This document shows, in pieces, positions 1 through 5,419 of a stretch of 9,172 bases of DNA. The stretch's first letter is position 1. Each line of letters starts with the position of its first letter. The stretch comes from Rhodobacterales bacterium. Lineage in GTDB: Bacteria; Pseudomonadota; Alphaproteobacteria; Rhodobacterales; Rhodobacteraceae. The position numbers were made by a program, and so were the translations under genes. The stretch spans positions 1 to 9,172 of the forward strand of contig JAACVA010000145.1 in the NCBI GenBank assembly GCA_009992615.1, written 5' to 3'. The notes below the pieces were generated by a model. The model did no database searches. It was not told the origin of the DNA and was given only the letters and a program-made list of their open reading frames with translations.

Positions 1-602
1 AGGCGTTTCGCCGGAACAAGGCACCGATCGCGGTGGGCGTCCTGGCGGCGGTGGTTGTGCTGGCCGCGCTCGACGTGGCGCCGATCTTTGCCTTGGCGGT
101 GCTGGGGGTCAGCGTGATTCTGCTGACACGTTGCATTGATGCGGACGAAGCGTTCTCGTTCATCGAGGGGCGGCTTCTGGCGCTGATCTTTGCGATGTTG
201 GCGGTGGGGGCCGCAATGCAAAGCAGCGGTGCCGTGGCGCTTCTGGTGGGGGTGGTGCAGCCCAAGCTGACCGGCCTGCCGCCCACCGTGGTCATCCTGT
301 GTGTCTATCTTTTGGCTTCGACCCTGACCGAGATGGTCAGCAACAATGCGGTTGGGGTGATCTTTACCCCGATCGTGATCGAACTGGGCATCGCCCTGGG
401 GCTGGACCCTCGCGGCCTGGTGGTGGCCGTGATGTTTGCGGCGTCGGCTGCATTTTCCACGCCCATCGGGTATCAGACCAACATGTTGGTCTATGGTCCC
501 GGAGGGTACAAGTTTACCGATTACATGCGGGTGGGCATCCCGATGAACATTCTGCTGGGGCTGACGGCCTGTGTCACGATCCCACTGCTCTGGCCGCTAT
601 GA
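1..602 (+). CDS. SLC13-family permease, C-terminal part (5' end outside window)
   Basis: The reading frame is open from the left edge (first whole codon at base 3) to TGA at 600-602, giving about 199 visible residues. They are mostly hydrophobic, with roughly five membrane-spanning stretches. Two motifs identify the divalent anion:Na+ symporter (SLC13/DASS) fold: the Ser-Asn-Asn hairpin in TEMVSNNAV (SNN at 339-347) and TPIGYQTN at 459-482 followed by VYGPGGY. In this family such paired hairpins bind the carboxylate or sulfate substrate and sodium. The closest layout I know is the YfbS-like subgroup with cytoplasmic TrkA-C domains in the middle of the protein, but that part lies outside the window, so the substrate cannot be named. 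The protein would sit in the inner membrane. Its stop overlaps the start of the following lipoprotein gene (ATGA), so the two are probably translated together. Confidence 0.9.
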   Translation, partial: AFRRNKAPIAVGVLAAVVVLAALDVAPIFALAVLGVSVILLTRCIDADEAFSFIEGRLLALIFAMLAVGAAMQSSGAVALLVGVVQPKLTGLPPTVVILCVYLLASTLTEMVSNNAVGVIFTPIVIELGIALGLDPRGLVVAVMFAASAAFSTPIGYQTNMLVYGPGGYKFTDYMRVGIPMNILLGLTACVTIPLLWPL

Positions 603-952
603 GACATGCGGTTTGCCTGATCGCCCTTGTGGCGCTGGTGGGGTGCGCGGGGCCCGAGGGGGCGGTTGCCCCGCCGATCCCGACAGGTGGCGCCACACCG
701 CGTCAGGCGATCCTTTACCGCGATACGGTCACGGTGCAGTTCAGTGATGGCACGCTGTGCGTCGCCCTTCGCCCGGCCACCGCCCGCATCTGGGGCGGGC
801 AACTGGCCGGCTGCCCCCACATGGCCACCTATCAGGTGACGCTGCCCCCCGGGCCACAGGCCGCGCGCCGAATACTGGTGCGCCTTGACGGGGGCGGCAC
901 GGCAGTGTTGCGGCTGGACGACGCCGCATTCGGTCTGCCCGGCCCGGTCTGA
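599..952 (+). CDS. small predicted lipoprotein, function unknown
   Basis: This 117-residue protein starts at the ATG of an ATGA overlap with the upstream permease; a longer reading in the same frame would only run into the permease gene. The N-terminus is a short lipoprotein signal: Arg3, a hydrophobic stretch (residues 4-14) and a lipobox Leu13-Val14-Gly15-Cys16, so Cys16 would be lipidated and processed by Lgt and LspA. The mature part is proline- and glycine-rich at first, then reads like a small beta-rich domain (VTVQFSDGTLCVALRP, then TYQVTLPPG and RILVRLDGGGTAVLRLDD). Cys54 and Cys72 could form a disulfide in the periplasm. I do not recognise a named family. The overlap suggests it is made with the permease, but nothing shows that the two interact. 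Real gene: likely, from the lipobox, the coupling and clean codon use. Confidence 0.75.
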   Translation: MRHAVCLIALVALVGCAGPEGAVAPPIPTGGATPRQAILYRDTVTVQFSDGTLCVALRPATARIWGGQLAGCPHMATYQVTLPPGPQAARRILVRLDGGGTAVLRLDDAAFGLPGPV

Positions 953-984
953 TCACCGCCCCGAGCCGCGATCATCGACAAGGC

Positions 985-1014
985 TTGAACGCGCCCCGCC
1001 TGTTGCGGTAGAGA
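985..1014 (+). promoter_or_regulatory. possible sigma70-type promoter for yebC
   Basis: A TTGAAC box (985-990) and a TAGAGA box (1009-1014) are separated by 18 bases, and lie 40 bases before the yebC start codon in the only sizeable gap on this strand. The -35 match is good, the -10 match weak. In GC-rich alphaproteobacteria such pairs also occur by chance, so this is a suggestion only. Confidence 0.3.
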
Positions 1015-1053
1015 GCGGCGGATCAACAACAGACGCAGTCGGAGCACGGCACC

Positions 1054-1797
1054 ATGGCAGGCCATTCGAAATGGGCAAACATTCAGCACCGCAAGGGACG
1101 TCAGGACGCCCAACGCGCCAAGGTGTTCTCGAAGCTTTCCAAGGAAATCACCGTGGCGGCCCGGATGGGCGACCCCGACCCTGACAAGAACCCGCGTCTG
1201 CGTCTTGCGGTGAAAGAGGCGAAATCGGTCTCGGTGCCCAAGGACGTGATCCAGCGCGCGATTCAGAAGGCCGTCGGCGGCGATGCTGAAAGTTATGATG
1301 AGATCCGGTACGAAGGCTATGGCCCCAACGGCGTGGCCGTCATCGTTGAGGCGATGACCGACAACCGCAACCGGACGGCCAGCAACGTGCGGTCGCTGTT
1401 CACCAAGAACGGCGGCAACCTGGGCGAAACCGGCAGCGTTTCGTTCATGTTCGATCGCAAGGGTGAAATCATGTATCCGGTCACGGCAGGCAGCGCCGAC
1501 GACGTGTTGATGGCCGCCATCGAGGCCGGTGCCGAAGATGTCGAATCGGACGAGGACGGTCACTGGATCTATTGCGCCGACACCGACCTGAATGAGGTCG
1601 CAACCGCGCTGGAGGCTTCGTTGGGCGAATCGGAAACGACAAAGCTGATCTGGCGGCCGCAAACCCGCACGGAACTGGCGCTGGACGATGCGCAAAAGCT
1701 GATGAAGTTGATCGAGGCATTGGAAGACGACGATGACGTGCAAACCGTCACCGCGAATTTCGACATGTCCGAAGAGGTGGCCGCCGCTCTTGAGTGA
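1054..1797 (+). CDS. yebC: YebC/PmpR (TACO1) family protein
   Basis: The 247-residue protein has the family's usual length and its full set of signatures: GHSKWANI at residues 3-10, the lysine/arginine-rich N-terminal helical domain (to about residue 75), EGYGPNG at 87-93, TDNRNRT at 102-108, KNGG at 118-121, GSVSFMFD at 127-134, and the C-terminal EDDDDVQTVTANFD. The family was first annotated as DNA-binding regulators (PmpR). Bacterial YebC and mitochondrial TACO1 have since been linked to relief of ribosome stalling on difficult sequences such as proline runs, so a cytoplasmic role in translation is the likelier reading. The ATG at 1054 has a GGAG (1041-1044) nine bases upstream. In many bacteria yebC precedes ruvC; here it is instead followed by an overlapping gene of unknown function. 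No defect is visible. Confidence 0.97.
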   Translation: MAGHSKWANIQHRKGRQDAQRAKVFSKLSKEITVAARMGDPDPDKNPRLRLAVKEAKSVSVPKDVIQRAIQKAVGGDAESYDEIRYEGYGPNGVAVIVEAMTDNRNRTASNVRSLFTKNGGNLGETGSVSFMFDRKGEIMYPVTAGSADDVLMAAIEAGAEDVESDEDGHWIYCADTDLNEVATALEASLGESETTKLIWRPQTRTELALDDAQKLMKLIEALEDDDDVQTVTANFDMSEEVAAALE

Positions 1798-2428
1798 CGC
1801 TCTGACGCCCGGCCATATTGCGGCGCTGTTCACCCGGGCCAGTGGCGAATATGCCTTCGCCAGATGGGGGAGGCCGATCGTGCCCGTGGTATTCGGCCTG
1901 GACGACGCCACCCTGCCTGTGCTGAAGGGCGCGATCGAGGCGATCGTGACTCTGGCCGATCACAAGATGGCCGAGACCGACCCGGAACTGGGTGCCAACA
2001 CCATGGTGTTCTTCCTGCGCGACTGGGATGAACTGCGTGCCGTGCCGGGGCTGGACAGGATGATCCCCGACCTTGGCCTTTTGCTGGACCGGCTGATTGC
2101 AGCAGAGGCAAACCAGTATCGCATCTTCCGCTTTGACCCCAATGGCGGCATCAAGGCGGCTTTCGTGTTTGTCCGCATGGATGATCACCTGTCCGAGGTG
2201 TCTGCGGAAACCATCGCGCTGTCCCAGGCAGTGCAGCTGATTCTCTTGTGGTCCGACCGCGCCTTCACCGACCGCGCGCCGCTTGCGGTGCTGCCCGACG
2301 GGCGCACGGTGCTGCGCCCCGAGATCGGTACCCTGATCCGCGTTGCCTATGATCCGGTTCTTCCCGTTGTCGCCGCTGATCCGTCTCACGCCCTGCGCCT
2401 GTACGCCCGGCTGACGCGCCCCACTTGA
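1790..2428 (+). CDS. conserved hypothetical protein, TTG start overlapping yebC
   Basis: The frame stays open through yebC, but the sequence becomes protein-like only from about the yebC stop. The best start is TTG at 1790, overlapping yebC by eight bases, giving 212 residues beginning MSDALTPGHI; an ATG at 1733 would add 19 residues that look like an out-of-frame copy of yebC. A purine-rich GAAGAGG (1771-1777) lies 12 bases before the TTG. There is no signal peptide or membrane span, so it should be cytoplasmic. Conspicuous stretches are FARWGRPIVPVVFG (23-36), ETDPELGAN (62-70), FFLRDWDEL (75-83) and QYRIFRFD (109-116). I remember similar proteins from other Rhodobacteraceae but know no function, and I see no catalytic motif. 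The overlap suggests it is translated together with yebC. No clear terminator follows. Confidence 0.85.
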   Translation: MSDALTPGHIAALFTRASGEYAFARWGRPIVPVVFGLDDATLPVLKGAIEAIVTLADHKMAETDPELGANTMVFFLRDWDELRAVPGLDRMIPDLGLLLDRLIAAEANQYRIFRFDPNGGIKAAFVFVRMDDHLSEVSAETIALSQAVQLILLWSDRAFTDRAPLAVLPDGRTVLRPEIGTLIRVAYDPVLPVVAADPSHALRLYARLTRPT

Positions 2429-2515
2429 ACAGGATGCGCGCGGCAGACAGCCACCAAAGGCAGCGTCTTGCGTGCTGTTGAACCGCACCTGCGCGGCGGG
2501 GCTTGGTGGGAAAGT

Positions 2516-2575
2516 CATCCGGTGTGTACAACGCCGGGTGATTGCGGCGCGACTGGTTCCATAAATGGTAGCCAT
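2516..2575 (-). pseudogene. orphan 5' end of a gene, possibly an RTX-type calcium-binding protein
   Basis: Reading leftward from 2575, an ATG is preceded at ten bases by a strong AAGGA (complement of 2586-2590). The first residues are MATIYGTS followed by RAAIT. From memory, many RTX/hemolysin-type calcium-binding proteins of marine alphaproteobacteria open with MATIYGT plus a glycine/asparagine-rich repeat. Here the resemblance fades after about 13 residues. One frame continues as a shadow of the gene on the other strand, and the alternative frame soon reaches a stop. The simplest reading is the surviving start of a lost gene. A chance start codon, or a short real peptide, cannot be excluded. 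Confidence 0.3.
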
Positions 2576-2591
2576 GGTGGATTCTTCCTTG

Positions 2592-2629
2592 CTGTTATGC
2601 GCAGCCGCAAGAGCGTGGCTGCGTAACAG
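2592..2629 (-). promoter_or_regulatory. hairpin in the leader of the orphan gene start
   Basis: The arms 2592-2606 and 2617-2629 form a 13-bp stem (CTGTTA, a two-base TG bulge, then CGCAGCC pairing with GGCTGCG and TAACAG) with a ten-base loop. No T-run follows on either strand, so it is not an ordinary terminator. On the minus strand it ends one base before the AAGGA sequence of the orphan ATG, so it would sit in the mRNA leader. It could influence translation or mRNA stability, or be part of a lost mobile element end. Confidence 0.5.
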
Positions 2630-2803
2630 AAGGACCGCCGCAGCTTTACGTCACAACTGCAACTTTTACGGGAATGTGATGTGTCTCTCTGACACTGGGG
2701 TTGCAATCGCGCAACGCCGATTTTTGCTGTTTTTCGAAACCGGGTCAACCAAGCCCGGCTCAAGGGCAGCGAACAGATCTGCAGGGCGTGAACCGCCGAA
2801 ATA

Positions 2804-3594
2804 CCGCATGTCCATATGATCGTGCCCGGCGGTGGCTTGTCGCCCGACGGCACGGGGTGGGTTCCCTGCAGGCCGGGGGTTCGTCCTGCATGTGCGGGTT
2901 CTGACGTGGCAGTTTCGACGCCTGTTTCTGAACGGGCTGGTGGATCTGCGCCGTGAAGGCCAGCTTACCTTCTTCGGTGGTCTTGAAAGGCTGGCGCGTG
3001 TCGAGGTTTTTGCCAGCTGGCTCGCCCGGTTCCGCAAATCCGATATGGGTGGTCATCGTGCCAGAGGCGCGTATTCCACACGAGGCCAAACCGCCCTTCG
3101 GCCGCCCCGAGGCGGTTCTGGCCTACCTCGGCCGCTTTACCCACCGGGAAGCAATATCGAACGCCCACCTGGTCAGCGCCAATGCCAACGCTGTCGCCTT
3201 CCGCTGGAAGGATTACCGCATCAAACCCGGCGACCGACAAAAGGTGATGCGGCTGACCACGCCCGAGTTCATTCGCCGCTTCCTGATCCATATCCTGCCG
3301 CCTTTCGGCAGCATGCTTTGCATGCGCCTGCTGGGCAATGGACGGGTTCCACCGCATCCGGCATTGCGGCCTGCTGGCCAGCTCGGCCCGCAAGGCCAAC
3401 ATCACGAAGATCCGCGCCTTGCCCCGCGTCCAGCAGCATGAACAGCTCGCCGGACCGGGGCCAGAGTCCGAGGCCGCCCCCCTCGCCCTGCGCGAACCAT
3501 GCCCCTGCTGCGGTGGCCCCATGCGCATCATCGAAATCTTCCACCACGGGCAAAACCGATGTCGCACGCACCACCCAGAGAGCCGGCCGCATGA
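2804..3594 (+). pseudogene. decayed IS91-family (HUH/Y2) transposase, C-terminal part
   Basis: Pieces of one transposase appear in successive frames. HVHMIVPGGGLSPDG (from 2807) is in frame 2 and includes the metal-binding His-Val-His. FVLHVRVL to FRKSD (2880-3044) is in frame 3. WVV, then KPPFGRPEAVLAYLGRFTHR, FRWKDYRIK and MRLTTPEFIRRFLIH (3046-3300) are in frame 1. DGFHRIRH to the zinc-binding CPCCGGPMRIIEIF (3341-3553) is in frame 2. The last residues, PMSHAPPREPAA, end at TGA 3592-3594 in frame 1. These motifs match the IS91/IS801-like rolling-circle transposases as I know them. The N-terminal zinc-finger half is absent. The second tyrosine of the catalytic YxxxY pair is Phe (codon 3136-3138). 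With four frame breaks and that change it cannot make an active enzyme. Confidence 0.88.
3295..3325. repeat. two tandem short hairpins inside the transposase remnant
   Basis: CTGCCG (3295-3300) pairs with CGGCAG (3306-3311) around a five-base loop. Immediately after, GCATGC (3311-3316) pairs with GCATGC (3320-3325) around TTT. The segment 3301-3340 holds most of this and has no counterpart in the transposase protein as I know it, so it looks like an insertion of about 40 bases that also shifts the frame. Confidence 0.55.
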
Positions 3595-3836
3595 CACACC
3601 GCCTGTCAGGTGCCGCAGAACGCCACCGGCTGCACCCCGCAGACCCGGTCCGAACAAGCCGTGCGCATCCGCCTTCGGCCCGAAACACGACAGCAATCAA
3701 GCCAAATCGCACAAGCTTGCCAGGACCATCGTGGTGGATTGTCCCCCTGTTGGGCACCATGCGCCCCTTCAGCCGCACCCTCGATCCAGCCGGCGCCCCA
3801 ACCCTCGGCTCACTTTCCCCATAGGATGATCCAAGA

Positions 3837-3860
3837 CACCCGAGGCTTCCTCCTTGGGTG
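3837..3860. repeat. hairpin near the presumed right end of the IS91 remnant
   Basis: CACCCGAGG (3837-3845) pairs with CCTTGGGTG (3852-3860) with a single G-T wobble around a six-base loop, followed by GTTTGTCAAC. IS91-family elements carry a hairpin close to the origin end downstream of the transposase, where nicking starts. Position and form fit that, but the actual end and target tetranucleotide are not proven. Confidence 0.4.
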
Positions 3861-3987
3861 GTTTGTCAACATGGGCCGTGGTCGCGCGACTGCGCATCGT
3901 ATCGCCGCGACCCGCATCAGAATACCTTCACCTGAGCCGACGAAGAACACGCGTCGGGTTTCTTTCTTGCCGAAAATACCTCGGGGT

Positions 3988-4008
3988 CCGGGGCAGCGCC
4001 CCGGTTTT
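3988..4008 (+). terminator. strong GC hairpin with T-run, probable terminator or palindromic repeat
   Basis: CCGGGGC (3988-3994) and GCCCCGG (3998-4004) form a perfect seven-base-pair stem with an AGC loop, followed on the plus strand by TTTT (4005-4008). It lies 13 bases from the stop codon of the minus-strand CBS-domain gene, where a terminator for that operon would be expected. On the minus strand it is followed by ACCCCGAGGTATTTTC, so it may work in both directions. From memory, this GC hairpin joined to GGTATTTT and a purine tail recurs behind many Rhodobacteraceae genes. Confidence 0.6.
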
Positions 4009-4021
4009 GTGGTCGCGGTCG

Positions 4022-5329
4022 TTACAACGGCCGGATCTTCAACCGGGTGATCCGATTGTCCTTGCGCTGCGTCACTTCGAAGCGGAAGCCGTGGAACGAA
4101 AAGACCTGCCCTTGGGTCGGGATCGTCTGCGCCTCGTGAATCACCAGTCCGGCGATGGTGTTGGCCTCTTCATCGGGTAGTGACCATTCGGTGGCGCGGT
4201 TCAGGTCGCGGATCGTCATGGCACCTTCCACCAGGTAATCACCGTTTTCGGCCCGGCGCAGCGGGTTGTCGTCGTCCACATCGAATTCGTCGGTGATCTG
4301 GCCGACGATTTCTTCCAGTATGTCCTCCAGGGTGATCAATCCCTGCAATGCGCCGTATTCGTCCACGACCAGCGCAAAATGGGTGTGGCGGCGCAGGAAC
4401 TGGCGCATCTGGTCGTCCAGCGTCGTGGTTTCGGGGATGAAATAGGGCTTCATCGCCACGTCGAGGATGTTGAATCCGGCGAAGGGATCGCCGGTGCCGG
4501 TGCTGGCGCGTCGGCGGGCGAACATCGCGCGCAACAGATCCTTGGCGTGAATGACCCCGACGATTTCCTCCGGGGTGCCGCGAAAGATCGGCAGGCGGGT
4601 GTGGGGCGATTTCAGGCATTGCTCCAGCACTTCGTCGGGCGGAATAGTGACATCGATCATCTCGATCTTGCTGCGGTGCAACATGATTTCCTCGACTGTC
4701 CGTTCGCCCAGATCGAGGGCACCCAGAATGCGGTCGCGGTCCTCCTTCTGCACCACCCCTTCCGAGTGGCCCAGGTTCAGCGCCCCGGCGATTTCCTCGC
4801 GCACGGCCAGGATCTGGCTGTCAGGGTCAGCGTTGACGCCGAACACCCGCAACACGCCGCGCACCAGGGCCCGCACGGCATAGACCAGCGGCGAAAACAG
4901 CAAAACGATGATCTGGATCGGGCGCGACACGCGGGCGGCGGCGGTTTCGGCGTTGGTGATCGCATAGGTTTTCGGCAGGACTTCGGCAAAGATCAGCACA
5001 AGCGCCGTCATCACCAGGGTTGCCACGGCCACGCCGGATTCGCCAAACAGACGGGTCAACAGGGCGGTGGCCAGAGACGTGGCAAGGATGTTCACCACAT
5101 TGTTGCCCAGCAGGACCGACCCGATCAGCCGCTCGTTGTCTTCGGTGATGGTCAGGGCGCGGGCGGCGCCGGTGTTGCCTTTGTCGGCCTGGGCGCGCAA
5201 CTTGCCGCGCGAGGCAGCGGTGAGGGCGGTTTCGCTGCCTGAAAAGAATGCCGAGCAGACCAGCAGCAACAATATCGCGCCGCTGGTCACCCAGAAAGCC
5301 AGGTCATAAACGCTTGATCCGTCATCCAT
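4022..5329 (-). CDS. CNNM/CBS-domain membrane protein (HlyC/CorC family)
   Basis: With the ATG at 5329 the protein has 435 residues. The frame extends to an ATG at 5404, but the extra 25 residues (MPWRPDLKTG...) are charged, proline-rich and unlike the family. GGGAAAG lies about 11 bases before the 5329 start. Order of parts: membrane domain DUF21/CNNM (about 10-160) with SGSETALTA at 30-38 and FAEVLPKTY at 114-122; two CBS domains (about 210-345), the second ending VVDEYGALQGLITLEDILEE; and the C-terminal CorC_HlyC domain (about 355-435). The family is annotated as hemolysin C or CorC; members of the CNNM group transport Mg2+ or regulate its export, with CBS domains sensing adenine nucleotides. 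The hemolysin label is historical. It is the last gene of the xerD operon, 90 bases after xerD. No key part is missing. Confidence 0.93.
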   Translation of the reverse strand: MDDGSSVYDLAFWVTSGAILLLLVCSAFFSGSETALTAASRGKLRAQADKGNTGAARALTITEDNERLIGSVLLGNNVVNILATSLATALLTRLFGESGVAVATLVMTALVLIFAEVLPKTYAITNAETAAARVSRPIQIIVLLFSPLVYAVRALVRGVLRVFGVNADPDSQILAVREEIAGALNLGHSEGVVQKEDRDRILGALDLGERTVEEIMLHRSKIEMIDVTIPPDEVLEQCLKSPHTRLPIFRGTPEEIVGVIHAKDLLRAMFARRRASTGTGDPFAGFNILDVAMKPYFIPETTTLDDQMRQFLRRHTHFALVVDEYGALQGLITLEDILEEIVGQITDEFDVDDDNPLRRAENGDYLVEGAMTIRDLNRATEWSLPDEEANTIAGLVIHEAQTIPTQGQVFSFHGFRFEVTQRKDNRITRLKIRPL

Positions 5330-5419
5330 GTCGGTTGTCTTTCCCGTTGCTGGGCATCTATTGGGCTGTGGCGGGCCGGTTTTCAAGTCCGGGCGCCATG
5401 GCACGGGTGGTGCCGGGCG

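Larger units (their letters stand above)
2429..2803. other. gene-free stretch between the 212-residue protein gene and the IS91 remnant
   Basis: These 375 bases contain no credible complete gene. On the minus strand there is an orphan translation start with a Shine-Dalgarno sequence and hairpin leader (described separately). The rest (about 2630-2803) would be the upstream region of that start and is less GC-rich than its surroundings. Several frames are open but lack consistent coding character. No terminator for the upstream operon is recognisable. Homology to the IS91 transposase begins abruptly at about 2804, so the true left end of the element is missing or unrecognised. Confidence 0.6.
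2804..3870 (+). mobile_element. IS91-like element remnant
   Basis: The remnant comprises the broken transposase plus its downstream tail. The left boundary is set where recognisable transposase begins. The right boundary is a guess, placed just after the hairpin at 3837-3860 and the sequence GTTTGTCAAC. IS91 elements move by rolling-circle transposition, have no terminal inverted repeats and make no target duplications, so the ends cannot be fixed by looking for such repeats. The tail carries no gene and resembles, from memory, the 3' tail of Rhodobacteraceae IS91 copies. It sits in a gap between converging operons and interrupts no recognisable gene apart from, perhaps, the orphan start on its left. 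Confidence 0.65.
3595..4021. other. gene-free tail of the IS91 remnant and spacer
   Basis: After the restored transposase stop no credible gene is seen for 427 bases. A 146-residue open frame (3610-4050) lacks a ribosome binding site and has arginine/proline-rich, non-protein-like content. The stretch contains the hairpin at 3837-3860, a wider inverted repeat GGTCGCG (3880-3886) / CGCGACC (3906-3912), a third weak stem CCGACG (3937-3942) / CGTCGG (3952-3957), and the strong GC hairpin at 3988-4004. Confidence 0.6.

Noticed and set aside
1000..1032. Inverted repeat CTGTTG/CAACAG upstream of yebC
   Set aside because: Only six base pairs with a 21-base loop; too weak to claim an operator or leader structure.
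1748..2572. Long minus-strand frame containing a stretch reading like an RTX repeat (GDNGKNRIIGNADQGTD, about 2320-2370)
   Set aside because: It lies opposite the 212-residue plus-strand gene, whose protein is clearly the better one. The resemblance is most likely a shadow effect of GC-rich codons, and the link to the orphan MATIYGTS start is probably coincidence.
2666..2810. Minus-strand frame that could be a protein C-terminus (YFGGSRPADLFAALEPG...ending at 2666)
   Set aside because: It reads protein-like for about 45 residues but has no start, no recognisable family and lies across the junction with the IS91 remnant; too little to call a gene.
2832..3824. A 330-residue open frame on the plus strand
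   Set aside because: Only its first part (to about 3044) is transposase; after the frame break it is arginine/proline-rich nonsense.
5330..5404. Upstream ATG at 5404 as start of the CBS-domain protein
   Set aside because: It adds 25 charged, proline-rich residues with no family counterpart; the ATG at 5329 directly precedes the first membrane span and has a ribosome binding site.
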